Source of the DNA: Paenibacillus glycanilyticus
Lineage (GTDB): Bacteria > Bacillota > Bacilli > Paenibacillales > Paenibacillaceae
DNA: 64,000 nt
Direction: 5' to 3'
Assembly (NCBI RefSeq): GCF_030161375.1
Contig: NZ_BSSQ01000010.1
Span: forward strand, 1 to 64,000
The position numbers were made by a program, and so were the translations under genes. This document shows, piece after piece, positions 19,104-27,339 of the stretch (its first letter is position 1; every line of letters starts with the position of its first letter). The notes under the pieces are model-generated. The model saw only the letters and a list, made by a program, of their open reading frames with translations, did not search any database and was not told the DNA's origin.

Positions 19104-19293
19104 TCAAGATAGCACAACATATTGCCGCTGATTGAAGCAATATGACAGTTCCGTTCCTATTCGGATACGGCCCCAGCGAGTCGCGGTCAGTATACCGGAC
19201 AGCTTCGGCGATGATACCTTTCAACCGGGATCCGTGGTTTGTACTGGACCTCCCCCGATCTACTCATTAGCATCGCGACCTCTACCTCATCCA
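19104..19293 (-). promoter_or_regulatory. Lysine riboswitch (L box)
   Basis: Reading the minus strand, the conserved L-box blocks appear in order: GGTAGAGGTCGCG and GAGTA near the 5' side, then GTTGAAAGGTATCATCGCCG with AAGC, then CTGGGGCCGTAT. A stem ATATTGC/GCAATAT and a closing CTATCT strand that pairs with AGGTAG follow. This order matches the lysine aptamer known from lysC-type leaders. It precedes a terminator and a LysP-like permease. Lysine binding would favour termination. Confidence 0.9.
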
Positions 19294-19335
19294 TGGTGAT
19301 GAGGATTTACTATTTAATTGAATTGACATTGACCT

Positions 19336-19365
19336 ATAATAAAGGACTGTTGACTAATAAATCAA
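19336..19365 (-). promoter_or_regulatory. Probable sigma-A promoter of the lysine riboswitch transcript
   Basis: The minus strand shows TTGATT (19360-19365) and TATTAT (19336-19341) with an 18-base spacer, placing the start of transcription about 30 bases before the aptamer. The match is moderate. Confidence 0.5.
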
Positions 19366-19401
19366 TGGATAAAACAACCAAATCAGCGTTTTGAACAAAA
19401 G

Positions 19402-19429
19402 CAAAAAGCTGACACGACAGGCGCCAGCT
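19402..19429 (-). terminator. Intrinsic terminator after the metallophosphatase gene
   Basis: On the minus strand AGCTGGCGC pairs with GTGTCAGCT (two G-U pairs) across a five-base loop, followed by TTTTTG. It lies about 60 bases after the stop codon. Confidence 0.7.
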
Positions 19430-19490
19430 TCAGGTTTACATATTTTCATTTTTGGAAGAAGGAAACTACTCCCGATAATCTCCTCTTTGT

Positions 19491-21509
19491 TCAATCCCAA
19501 GTACTGCCGTTCGCGAAATTCCATGTGTATTCCGATTCCTTGCCGTTCACCGTGTAAAAGTAATTGGTCACCGTTCTGCCCTGAAAGGATGCCACGCCTA
19601 TGTTATGTTCACCGACGTATCTGGAGTTGGCTGCGTCGTTCACACGTTGCCTGAAGAGCCGTGCCGGCTTCACTTCTTCCTTCGTCCTTCTCACGACAAC
19701 TTTTCGTGCTTCGGCGAGATCCCATTCAATCATCGTGAAACCTCCGTTCTCCGGAATGCCAGCTAGGACACTTCCGTCTTCTGTCAAAATCAAGGCAGAA
19801 CCCAAACCCGACAGATTGGCTGTTGATTGGGTAATTTTTCCCTTCGCATAGTTCTTGAGTGCACTGCTCGTTAGCTGCAGGAACCGTGCAGACAATAGCG
19901 GTTCGTATGTGGGCGATGAGCCGCGCGGCACCTTGGGGAACGTTGTTCCTGGCGCCAGCAACTTGATCATATTTCTCAACGATTGATCATCATATACGAC
20001 CGATTTCATCGTCGAAGTAAACGCATAGTGGACATCTCCCGACAGAATAACGACGTCTCGGTCAGCCATCAGATTAAGGAATAATAAGAAATGCTGGCGA
20101 TTTGCCGACCAACTCTCCAGATCCAAGAAATACGGTCCGGCTACTGCGGATATGGCATTCTGCGATTCCTCTATCAAATTAAAACCGAACACTGGCGCCG
20201 CGGCCACTAGAACGAGCGGCCAATCGCGGTTCTGTCGTTTCAATAAGACATTTAACATTTCATTGGTTGCCGACCAAGAAAGATGATTTTTCAGATAAGC
20301 GGGAGCGCCTTCGTCGCTGCCATGCAGCCCGTCCTTCACGCCGCGCTGCGTCCGAGTGTCGAGAAAATAGATGAATGGGTAGGTAGGAGTAAAGAACTCC
20401 CAATCGCGCAATCCCCAGAACAACTCTTCGGCTTGTTCGTAATTCTTGTTGCGGTTACTAATCCGGTCCGCAATATCGTAAACTTTCTTGTCGGTGTACA
20501 AATCCGGTTGATTCCCAAATCCCTGCATAAGCCAGAAAGCCATCAAACCGTTTGCGATAATCCTTTTGCCGAGCGGTGCCTTGCCTACCTCTTTCTGCCA
20601 TCTGACGCATAAATTCCAATCGTCCGTGATATCATGATCGTCAAAAATCATGTAAGTCGGGATATTAGCAAGTAGCCGCCTTACATTCCCTAGACTACTC
20701 GTGAAAGAAGACATAGCGCCTAAGGGAACCTTCCAATTATTCTTGTTCCACATGAGGCCGTACATGGCTAAATATTCGGCGAACGTGACCAGATGGTTAA
20801 CGCTATCCCCTGAAGTGAACTTGGCGTATTTGGTAACGAAGTCCTTCCTCCTGCCGATTCCGGGCAAACTCGATGCAATTGGCAACTTCTCGGGATCAGA
20901 GCCTTCAATCCGCTTCGCCAGCGCCATGACTTCTTCCAGGACGGTTGGATCCACGTCGTCAGCATAGATTTGGTCACCTCCTAGACAGAGAACGGCAGGC
21001 CTGTTATCCAGATCGTTCACGTGCTCGGCAATGAGCTTGTCGCCATTGGGCAGTGCATCTAGCTTGCCCCCGTGCTCGTCATGAATTTTGCGACAGGATC
21101 CGTATAATACGTTTAGCTTCTGTGATGGGCTCTGCAAGAAGAAAGTAGGTAGCTTGTGCCCGTCGTAAGCAAGGCCAAGTCCGTCCGTCGCGACGATCGC
21201 TTCGAATGACTCGTAATCCGCTTTCTCTGCCTCGTTCGGACCCAGCACGCCGATGCCGTACTCGAGCAGCGTTCGAACGGGGAACTTCTTGCCACTTTCG
21301 CTAGGAGTCACTCGACCGAAATAAACATACAGTGTCTGCGATACCTGGATAGCAATAGGCATATTGTCATGCCCAAGCCAGTGATTCTTGCCGTGTTCCC
21401 TGACCGAGAAGATAAGGTTGACCGGTTTGAAGACAGCCAGACAGATGACGACGAGATCCTCCTGCGCTCGCCGAAGCAAAGGACCAACAAAGATATCTTT
21501 CGTGTCCAT
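19491..21509 (-). CDS. PhoD-like metallophosphatase family protein, apparently cytoplasmic
   Basis: A 672-residue protein with the metal-binding motifs of PhoD-like phosphatases in order: LYGSCRK, then CLGGDQIYADD, then MIFDDHDITDDW, and near residue 500 VILSGDVHYAF. These suggest a phosphoesterase, but unlike classic PhoD there is no Tat or Sec signal peptide at the N-terminus. The frame extends to 21602, but GGAGG seven bases before the ATG at 21509 decides the start. It follows the 916-residue unknown gene by 14 bases, so the two are co-transcribed and probably act together. The substrate is unknown. Confidence 0.85.
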   Translation of the reverse strand: MDTKDIFVGPLLRRAQEDLVVICLAVFKPVNLIFSVREHGKNHWLGHDNMPIAIQVSQTLYVYFGRVTPSESGKKFPVRTLLEYGIGVLGPNEAEKADYESFEAIVATDGLGLAYDGHKLPTFFLQSPSQKLNVLYGSCRKIHDEHGGKLDALPNGDKLIAEHVNDLDNRPAVLCLGGDQIYADDVDPTVLEEVMALAKRIEGSDPEKLPIASSLPGIGRRKDFVTKYAKFTSGDSVNHLVTFAEYLAMYGLMWNKNNWKVPLGAMSSFTSSLGNVRRLLANIPTYMIFDDHDITDDWNLCVRWQKEVGKAPLGKRIIANGLMAFWLMQGFGNQPDLYTDKKVYDIADRISNRNKNYEQAEELFWGLRDWEFFTPTYPFIYFLDTRTQRGVKDGLHGSDEGAPAYLKNHLSWSATNEMLNVLLKRQNRDWPLVLVAAAPVFGFNLIEESQNAISAVAGPYFLDLESWSANRQHFLLFLNLMADRDVVILSGDVHYAFTSTMKSVVYDDQSLRNMIKLLAPGTTFPKVPRGSSPTYEPLLSARFLQLTSSALKNYAKGKITQSTANLSGLGSALILTEDGSVLAGIPENGGFTMIEWDLAEARKVVVRRTKEEVKPARLFRQRVNDAANSRYVGEHNIGVASFQGRTVTNYFYTVNGKESEYTWNFANGSTWD

Positions 21510-21523
21510 TAGACTTCCTCCCG

Positions 21524-24274
21524 TCAGATCTGCCGCCCGGTCTTCGGATCGTAGACGACTTCTACGGGCACGATTTGATCTGTAGGCAATACTTCGATCC
21601 ATTGATCGAAGACTTGGAAATGCCGGTCCGTATTATTAGGATCGGGATTCTGGCTGTTCGGATCTGCGCGAAATCCCCCTTGCAAAGGGTAGAAGCCATG
21701 CTCGAATACTTTCTCCACAGGAGTGGAATGGACTTTATTGTCGTCGTTAATTTCTGTGTTCGGATACTTCTTGACCGTGTTGGATTCTTTGTTCTTGTCA
21801 GCCACTTCGAGACAAAGGTAGTCGATCGCGTGCCTTATCGTGACGTCCGCGGCGGGATCTATTCCAAGTCTCGCGCGAATGGCTATCCGTTCGTCATCCG
21901 TTGCGGCGTAGGAAGCATCAAGCCCGTCGGAACCTTCAACGTTGGCATTTTGCAGCCAATTGAGCGCGGCTTGCTCCTTCCCTGGACGGATCGGGATAAC
22001 GGCTTTCACCCAAGGCGCATTCAGAAACGCGTTACGCAAATTATCTCCATCCAATTGAAGCAGCCAGCCAAGCGAGCTGCCCATTGCCGCCGGCGCTGAC
22101 TTTTCCGTGATTAGATAATTGTCCTGACGAACGGTACTGTCACTCCAATTGACAATACTGTCGTCCAATTGCGACTGGAGATCAGGCAAGTTAAGATGCT
22201 GATAGGCACGAGGCTTCCACCACTCCGGAGCTACGAAATAGAGCATCTTATCGATGTCGAAGATCGACAGCAGCAGTTCGGAGAGCACATGCCGACTGCT
22301 GTCGCTTGCCGAATGATATTGAAAACCAGTCATGAGCGAGCTAATCAGCTTGCGATAAACGACAATCCGCTCCTCTTCCCGTAATTCCTCATAATTACGC
22401 TTCGCGATTCCGCGGGCAAGCTCGACGCGCTCTTTTGCGGACTTGACGAACGTTTCTTTGGTGATGCGGTCATTCTCGGCGGTGGCGACGTAACCATTCT
22501 GCCTCCTCGCGGCATTCGCGGCGTCGATCTCTGCCCGCTTAGCCGTGCTTACCGTGCATTTCACGACGGTGCCGACTACGAAATCAATCCGTTCGTCCCA
22601 CTCGAGACCATTTGGTCCGGTGATGACGCCGATCTCGATCTGGCCGCTTACGTTGAACCTTGCCCCAAACTCCCAGATGCCCGTAAAGTCTTCTCCTGAA
22701 CCGGAGAGTTGTGCAGCTTGAAAAACTCCGGTTTCCTTGACTATATCGAACCCTGCCGGCGGTAGCGGAGGATCCATGAACGCTAGGGTGACAAATCCGT
22801 ATTTCCGCGAATCGCCGAAGTTCCATACCGCATTTGTCTTGAGCGAGATGAATTGGTCCGCAGGTACTGAGATTTCGGACTGATCAGGAACCGGCAGCAG
22901 ATTAGAAGGCTGCGCGATATGAATCAGATTGGCAAGGCCAAGGCTTTGGCCCGGCTCATCCACATAAGCCTCCCAGCAAAGGTAAGTACCAACATCCTGC
23001 ACCTGGACGCCAACTTGTCTCATCTTGCGGCGCAATTCGTAGTTAATCAGCTTCTCCGTGTTATTTGACAGCACATATCGCTTACTGGAGGTATCCGTGG
23101 TTTCCGTAATGGACTTAAACGTCGACTTGTAATTTTCCCGGATCTCGCTGGATAGCTTCTCGCTTTGCTGCCGCATCTTCTTATGTGTCGTTTCTCTTGC
23201 TAGCTGTTGCGTCTTATCCATATTCAGACTGGCGGAGGCTGAAGCGCTGCCAGTCCCCCAGGATTGGTTGACATTCGAGGTAATGCCAAGCTTCAAGTCA
23301 TCTTTGTTGTCTTCTTTGACCGCTTCACTAATCTCGTCCTGATCTGTCGTGCTCGTCTCGGTTTTCTTCGTCGTCTCCAGCGAGGTTTCAACCGTTCTCT
23401 CAACGATCGTCTTCCGGGTGCTGACCTCGATCAATTCGACTGTAGAACCGGGACTTAGCCAGACATGGCCGGTAGGCGTTCCAAGAAAGCTGTCTAGCTC
23501 GAAAAAATATTGCCGGTATAAATGAACGATGCCAAGAGGTGACAACGAGACATCTTGTACGTCCTTCTTTGGGTCGAACGTGAGGTATGGATCATCGGCT
23601 GTATCTGTTTCGGCCTTAGCTAGCGTGTCATAGAATCCTTGCTTGAAATCGTAGTCAAGGTTCGTGTAAAAGATCCGAATTAACTCCGCCATCCGGTCGT
23701 TGTTAAACAGTTCGCTGATCACACCGGCGATGGTGGTTTCGTTCTCAAGCGCGGTACGGATGTCTTCCTTGCTTTGCTCGCGGAGACGGTTGGCTAGCGC
23801 GGGATTGCTCTCGCTATTCCTGCCGATCAACTTGCACTGAGTCATCGAGGTTGAGGCGTAATACTCAATGACGTGATTGTTCAATATGCCGCGGAGCTCA
23901 TCATCGTTGACGAACATCTTCCATTCTTCCGCGCTCTCCGGAAGACCGCCTTTCTCGCGAAGCCTATTGCTGATCGTGCGAAGCAGGATGGAATCCTGCT
24001 TCTTCAGCGTCGGACCGGTGAACGGAGCCGGGACTAGGTTCGGCGCATATACGTTGCAGTCATCGTTAATGTCGATCGGCATCTGATTCGATAAGTAACG
24101 CTGAAGCCGCGGAAGCAAGTCACCCTTGTCCAGCTTGGCGCCTGATTGGAGCTTATCGAGTACACGTTTCGATTTCCAGCCGATTAGCGATTGATGCACT
24201 CCGAACAACTCGCTCGAATATGGCAACACGGTTTGGTAATCGACGAGATCGGTAATTCGTTTCACGTTCGTCAT
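21524..24274 (-). CDS. Large protein of unknown function, 916 aa
   Basis: I do not recognise this family. Residues 1-280 are a mixed, soluble-looking region (YSSELFGVHQSLIGWK). Around 280-430 comes a hydrophilic, Thr/Ser/Glu/Lys-rich stretch likely to form helices or coiled coil (ERTVETSLETTKKTETSTTD, then QLARETTHKKMRQQSEKLSS). Around 430-600 are beta-rich segments with an aromatic WEAYVDEPG, and the C-terminal third ends in FDQWIEVLPTDQIVPVEVVYDPK. No signal peptide or membrane helix is visible. The start at 24274 is chosen because GGAG lies nine bases before it; an upstream ATG (24289) has no ribosome site. It heads a two-gene unit with a metallophosphatase. Confidence 0.8.
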   Translation of the reverse strand: MTNVKRITDLVDYQTVLPYSSELFGVHQSLIGWKSKRVLDKLQSGAKLDKGDLLPRLQRYLSNQMPIDINDDCNVYAPNLVPAPFTGPTLKKQDSILLRTISNRLREKGGLPESAEEWKMFVNDDELRGILNNHVIEYYASTSMTQCKLIGRNSESNPALANRLREQSKEDIRTALENETTIAGVISELFNNDRMAELIRIFYTNLDYDFKQGFYDTLAKAETDTADDPYLTFDPKKDVQDVSLSPLGIVHLYRQYFFELDSFLGTPTGHVWLSPGSTVELIEVSTRKTIVERTVETSLETTKKTETSTTDQDEISEAVKEDNKDDLKLGITSNVNQSWGTGSASASASLNMDKTQQLARETTHKKMRQQSEKLSSEIRENYKSTFKSITETTDTSSKRYVLSNNTEKLINYELRRKMRQVGVQVQDVGTYLCWEAYVDEPGQSLGLANLIHIAQPSNLLPVPDQSEISVPADQFISLKTNAVWNFGDSRKYGFVTLAFMDPPLPPAGFDIVKETGVFQAAQLSGSGEDFTGIWEFGARFNVSGQIEIGVITGPNGLEWDERIDFVVGTVVKCTVSTAKRAEIDAANAARRQNGYVATAENDRITKETFVKSAKERVELARGIAKRNYEELREEERIVVYRKLISSLMTGFQYHSASDSSRHVLSELLLSIFDIDKMLYFVAPEWWKPRAYQHLNLPDLQSQLDDSIVNWSDSTVRQDNYLITEKSAPAAMGSSLGWLLQLDGDNLRNAFLNAPWVKAVIPIRPGKEQAALNWLQNANVEGSDGLDASYAATDDERIAIRARLGIDPAADVTIRHAIDYLCLEVADKNKESNTVKKYPNTEINDDNKVHSTPVEKVFEHGFYPLQGGFRADPNSQNPDPNNTDRHFQVFDQWIEVLPTDQIVPVEVVYDPKTGRQI

Positions 24275-24494
24275 GGGACGAGGCTCCATTCGTTATAATA
24301 TTTTGGCAAGCTCTATTCGCCATAGGACAATCGCCCAATTGGCAAGATGAATATAGCAAACGATACCACGTGCCGCATGCACCGCGAGTATGAATTCAGT
24401 TACACCTTCGGTCACATTCTTTCCCGCCGATTCACCAATACCAGACACCTTTCGCCAATTCGTGTACGATGACATTTTTAGTGGATAAAAAAAG

Positions 24495-24520
24495 AAAAAA
24501 GCCGCAATTCATGCGGCTTT
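24495..24520 (-). terminator. Intrinsic terminator after the 60-aa gene
   Basis: The minus strand shows AAAGCCGCA, a five-base loop, TGCGGC and a T-run. It lies nine bases past the stop codon of the small membrane protein. The 255-bp gap from here to the 916-residue gene otherwise holds only that gene's leader; no convincing promoter was identified. Confidence 0.88.
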
Positions 24521-24528
24521 AGATGTTA

Positions 24529-24711
24529 CTATTCTCGATCCGACGTTTCCCCATGGTTTTGACTTTCCTTCTGAATCTCAATCAATTGGTCCAGCCGTTC
24601 GATTATTTTCTGTTCATTCTCCAGCTGCTTCTTCATTTTCCCATCCATATTGAGAATGACTAGAATAAGAATTACGAACCCCATGATAAAAAAAACAAAC
24701 ATAAAACCCAC
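24529..24711 (-). CDS. Small single-pass membrane protein, 60 aa
   Basis: Residues 2-21 form one hydrophobic helix (GFMFVFFIMGFVILILVIL), followed by a charged, heptad-like stretch (MKKQLENEQKIIERLDQLIE) that could form a coiled coil. It has a ribosome site (GGAG about eight bases before the ATG), its own terminator, and a cre-like site just upstream. Similar short membrane-plus-coil proteins are common in Firmicutes, but I cannot name this one. Confidence 0.7.
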   Translation of the reverse strand: MGFMFVFFIMGFVILILVILNMDGKMKKQLENEQKIIERLDQLIEIQKESQNHGETSDRE

Positions 24712-24743
24712 TCCATTGTCGCTTGTTATTAAATACTTCTAAC

Positions 24744-24760
24744 AATTGTAAACGATTAGA
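24744..24760 (-). promoter_or_regulatory. cre-like (CcpA) site
   Basis: The sequence TTGTAAACGATTAGAA matches the catabolite-responsive consensus WTGNAANCGNWWNCAW with one mismatch. It lies about 33 bases before the ATG of the 60-residue gene, so carbon-source control of that gene is possible. The same 14-base core recurs near 63112. Confidence 0.4.
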
Positions 24761-24789
24761 AGTCCTTCCGTCTAATATCATTTGGCTAC

Positions 24790-24815
24790 AAAAAACGGCA
24801 GCCCGTAGGCTGCCG
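24790..24815 (-). terminator. Intrinsic terminator after the TehA/SLAC1-type gene
   Basis: On the minus strand CGGCAGCC, loop TACG and GGCTGCCG are followed by a T-run, 11 bases after the stop codon. Confidence 0.92.
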
Positions 24816-24825
24816 CTCCATCACC

Positions 24826-25815
24826 TTATCCTCTAAGAAGTTCCCCGTTCAACAATATGCCAATCGTGCGAACAAAGAGAACCAACAGCACGATGCTAAG
24901 CAAAGCCAATATGATTACGGCAAGCGCGGTTAACGGCCAAGAATCCGTGAACATCGCGTATTTCAAAGCGGCATTGCTAAGGGCTCCCATCGGGAAGCTT
25001 ACTCCCCACCAGGAGGCGCCAAACGGCACCGTTTTTTTGAATACTTTAAAGAACAAGACAAGGAACAGAAACAGACCGAAATAAAACAAAACCGATGAAA
25101 ATGAATCCATGCGCTGCTCAAAATTCGTATAGCCAAGAAATCCAACTTCAAATGGAGCAATTAATATCATCATGGATGGCACTAATCCCGCAGGCAGCGG
25201 AGCGTGATGAACAAGCCTGGAAATAATCAAGGTAAAATACACGATTGCCACAAATCCGCCGATTGCAAGGGATAACAAGTTCACTTCATGCGCCCATGCA
25301 AATGGCATGTTCCCGCCGGCAACGGAAATGTCGAGCGTGCCTACCACGGGAATCAGCAAAGCAGGTACTACATGTTCCGGGTTAAGGTTGCCCTTCAACA
25401 AACGTGCTACAAATACAAAACTAAGAACGAAAGTCAGTACGGTTCCAAACATCCAGATCCATTGTCCTGCCGTTTGGCTATAAATGCCCATGACAGAGGA
25501 CAACAATAAAATGGAAACCGTAATGGTGCCAAAAAAATTACCGAAGATCGGATGGGTAAATTCGTTTTTCACTTTTTGCGGATGCATCACCCATTTTACG
25601 AGGTAGCCAATGCTTAACGCTACAAATATGATAATGGCCAGAATGCCGCAAATATCAGCGATTACCGCGGAAGTACCAAATAGCTTGCCGGCTTCTCTCC
25701 AAGCAAGAGACAAGCCGGAGATCCCCATAACCGATGCGAATAGATTGACGGGCAAAAATTCAATTGAACCGATTTTGCTTGGTTTCTGTGCGGCAGCCAG
25801 AGATTGCATGTGCAT
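24826..25815 (-). CDS. TDT/SLAC1 (TehA-like) family transporter
   Basis: An integral membrane protein of about 329 residues with ten predicted helices, typical of the tellurite-resistance/dicarboxylate transporter (TDT) family, which includes TehA, Mae1 and SLAC1-type anion channels. Motifs include IEFLPVNLFASVMGISGLSL at the first helix and PFGASWWGVSFPMGAL near the C-terminus, both characteristic. The frame extends upstream to 25920, but the helical core begins shortly after the ATG at 25815, which has a weak AAAGTGGTGA site; the longer start cannot be excluded. The substrate (C4-dicarboxylate, sulfite or other anion) is not evident. Confidence 0.85.
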   Translation of the reverse strand: MHMQSLAAAQKPSKIGSIEFLPVNLFASVMGISGLSLAWREAGKLFGTSAVIADICGILAIIIFVALSIGYLVKWVMHPQKVKNEFTHPIFGNFFGTITVSILLLSSVMGIYSQTAGQWIWMFGTVLTFVLSFVFVARLLKGNLNPEHVVPALLIPVVGTLDISVAGGNMPFAWAHEVNLLSLAIGGFVAIVYFTLIISRLVHHAPLPAGLVPSMMILIAPFEVGFLGYTNFEQRMDSFSSVLFYFGLFLFLVLFFKVFKKTVPFGASWWGVSFPMGALSNAALKYAMFTDSWPLTALAVIILALLSIVLLVLFVRTIGILLNGELLRG

Positions 25816-26025
25816 AGGACATTCACCACTTTCTATATGTGATAGGCGGAGTGCAATCAACAACGTTGATCCTCTCTCCCCCACTGGCCCCATTGTATGA
25901 AAATCGGATTTATTCATCAATATCGTTGTTTCTATCGTTATAATAGACCAACGAAATGATTAGTATAAATCCTCCAAGCACCGTCAATACTTGGAACACC
26001 TTTGCCTGGAAATGGAGAATAGAAG

Positions 26026-27123
26026 ATGCAAGCCACCGAAAAAATAACGGGGAATCAGTTAAGCTTCTTATTGTTTACGTTCATCATCTCGACGAACTTA
26101 TTAACCGCTCCATCATTTATGGTTATGTTTGGCAAGCAAGATGCTTGGTTGTCCGCCCTGCTTGCCCCAATCACCGGAATTGTCAGCATATTTGTCATGA
26201 TCGAACTCGCAAAGCGGTATCCGGGAGAGACCATTACGCAATACAGTTCGAAAATTCTCGGTAAAGGTTTAGGCAAATTAGTGACGGCCAACTACATCTA
26301 CTATTGGTTCATTTCCATATCGACCATTACGATGCAGCATACGGGATTTATCAGTACGTTACTGCTTCCGACCAGCCCCGCCATCATTATTAGCCTGACG
26401 TTTATTCTCTTATGCGGTCTAGCTGCCCATCTCGGGATTGAGGTCATCGCCAGAAGCAACGAGTTCCTTACTGTTCTGTTGCTCGTATTTCTCATTCCGC
26501 TCTTAATCTTGACCGTTATGGAAGCTAACTTCCAAGAGATCAAACCGATCCTAAACGGAGGAGTCTATCACGTCTTGCAGGGAGCCGTAAATCCGGCAGG
26601 CGGATTTATGAATCAACTTTTTATATTAGGCTGGCTACTCCCCTACTTGAATCAGATGAAAGCAGCCCGCAAAGTTTCCTTTATTGCCCTAACGGGTATT
26701 ACTTTACTCTCGGTCAGCATTGTGATGCTTACGATAATGATCTTTGGTCCTTTAACAAGCAAGCTGACCTTTTCATTTCTGAGCGTCGTTCAATATATCG
26801 GAATCGAAGGCTCGTTCGAGCGCTTGGAGGCAATCGCCGTCTCCACGTGGGTGATTGGCTGCTTCGTTAAAGTTTCAGTGTCCATCTTTATTTTAAGCCT
26901 CTGCGTGAGCCATCTTTTTGAGTTGCGCAATTACCGAAGCTTGATCTTCCCGCTCTCGTTGCTTTCCCTAATCGGTGCCTTTTGGATCTTCAAGAATAGT
27001 GCCGAACTGCTCAATTATCTTATCTATACATTTCCCTTATTGGCTTTCATTAATCAAAGTCTGCTCCCTTTATTGCTGCTTATCATTGACTCAACCAAGA
27101 AAAAAATGTCATTGTCCCAATAA
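26026..27123 (+). CDS. GerAB-type germinant receptor subunit (spore germination permease)
   Basis: A 365-residue membrane protein of the GerAB branch of the amino acid permease superfamily, with about ten helices (SFLLFTFIISTNLLTAPS at the first). In endospore formers this subunit binds the germinant in the spore inner membrane together with GerAA and GerAC partners. A GGAG site lies before the ATG. Unlike usual ger operons it is on the opposite strand from the A and C genes and runs convergently into them, its 3' end overlapping the small D-like gene by 15 bases. Confidence 0.92.
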   Translation: MQATEKITGNQLSFLLFTFIISTNLLTAPSFMVMFGKQDAWLSALLAPITGIVSIFVMIELAKRYPGETITQYSSKILGKGLGKLVTANYIYYWFISISTITMQHTGFISTLLLPTSPAIIISLTFILLCGLAAHLGIEVIARSNEFLTVLLLVFLIPLLILTVMEANFQEIKPILNGGVYHVLQGAVNPAGGFMNQLFILGWLLPYLNQMKAARKVSFIALTGITLLSVSIVMLTIMIFGPLTSKLTFSFLSVVQYIGIEGSFERLEAIAVSTWVIGCFVKVSVSIFILSLCVSHLFELRNYRSLIFPLSLLSLIGAFWIFKNSAELLNYLIYTFPLLAFINQSLLPLLLLIIDSTKKKMSLSQ

Positions 27124-27339
27124 CCGGATTCCGACCGGTTCAAGCAAGCGTATGCAGACAACAATAAAGCTCGGCACCTTAACATGAGCAAGCAATAAAG
27201 AACCAATTAACAAGGAAATGCCTAATATTCCTCCGTTCACTACTATTTCCTTCGTTTCATGTTTTCTCCGCGAAGACTTAATGAGGAAGATGAACCATAC
27301 GACCACAAACAACACGTAACCAATAACATAAGCAGTCAA
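27109..27339 (-). CDS. Small two-helix membrane protein, probable germinant receptor D-type subunit
   Basis: This 76-residue protein has two hydrophobic helices (YVIGYVLFVVVWFIFLI and GGILGISLLIGSLLLAHV) joined by a charged loop. Small two-helix D subunits accompany some germinant receptors in Bacillus, and its size, topology and location fit. Translation starts at TTG 27339, overlapping the GerAC stop as TTGA, with AAGGAG eight bases upstream. It is co-transcribed with the A and C subunit genes. Assignment rests on context and topology, not on a recognised motif. Confidence 0.7.
   Translation of the reverse strand: MTAYVIGYVLFVVVWFIFLIKSSRRKHETKEIVVNGGILGISLLIGSLLLAHVKVPSFIVVCIRLLEPVGIRLLGQ

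Noticed and set aside
24293..24475. A 60-codon minus-strand frame just before the 916-residue gene.
   Set aside because: It lacks a ribosome site, and its sequence has no recognisable domain; it is probably part of the leader.
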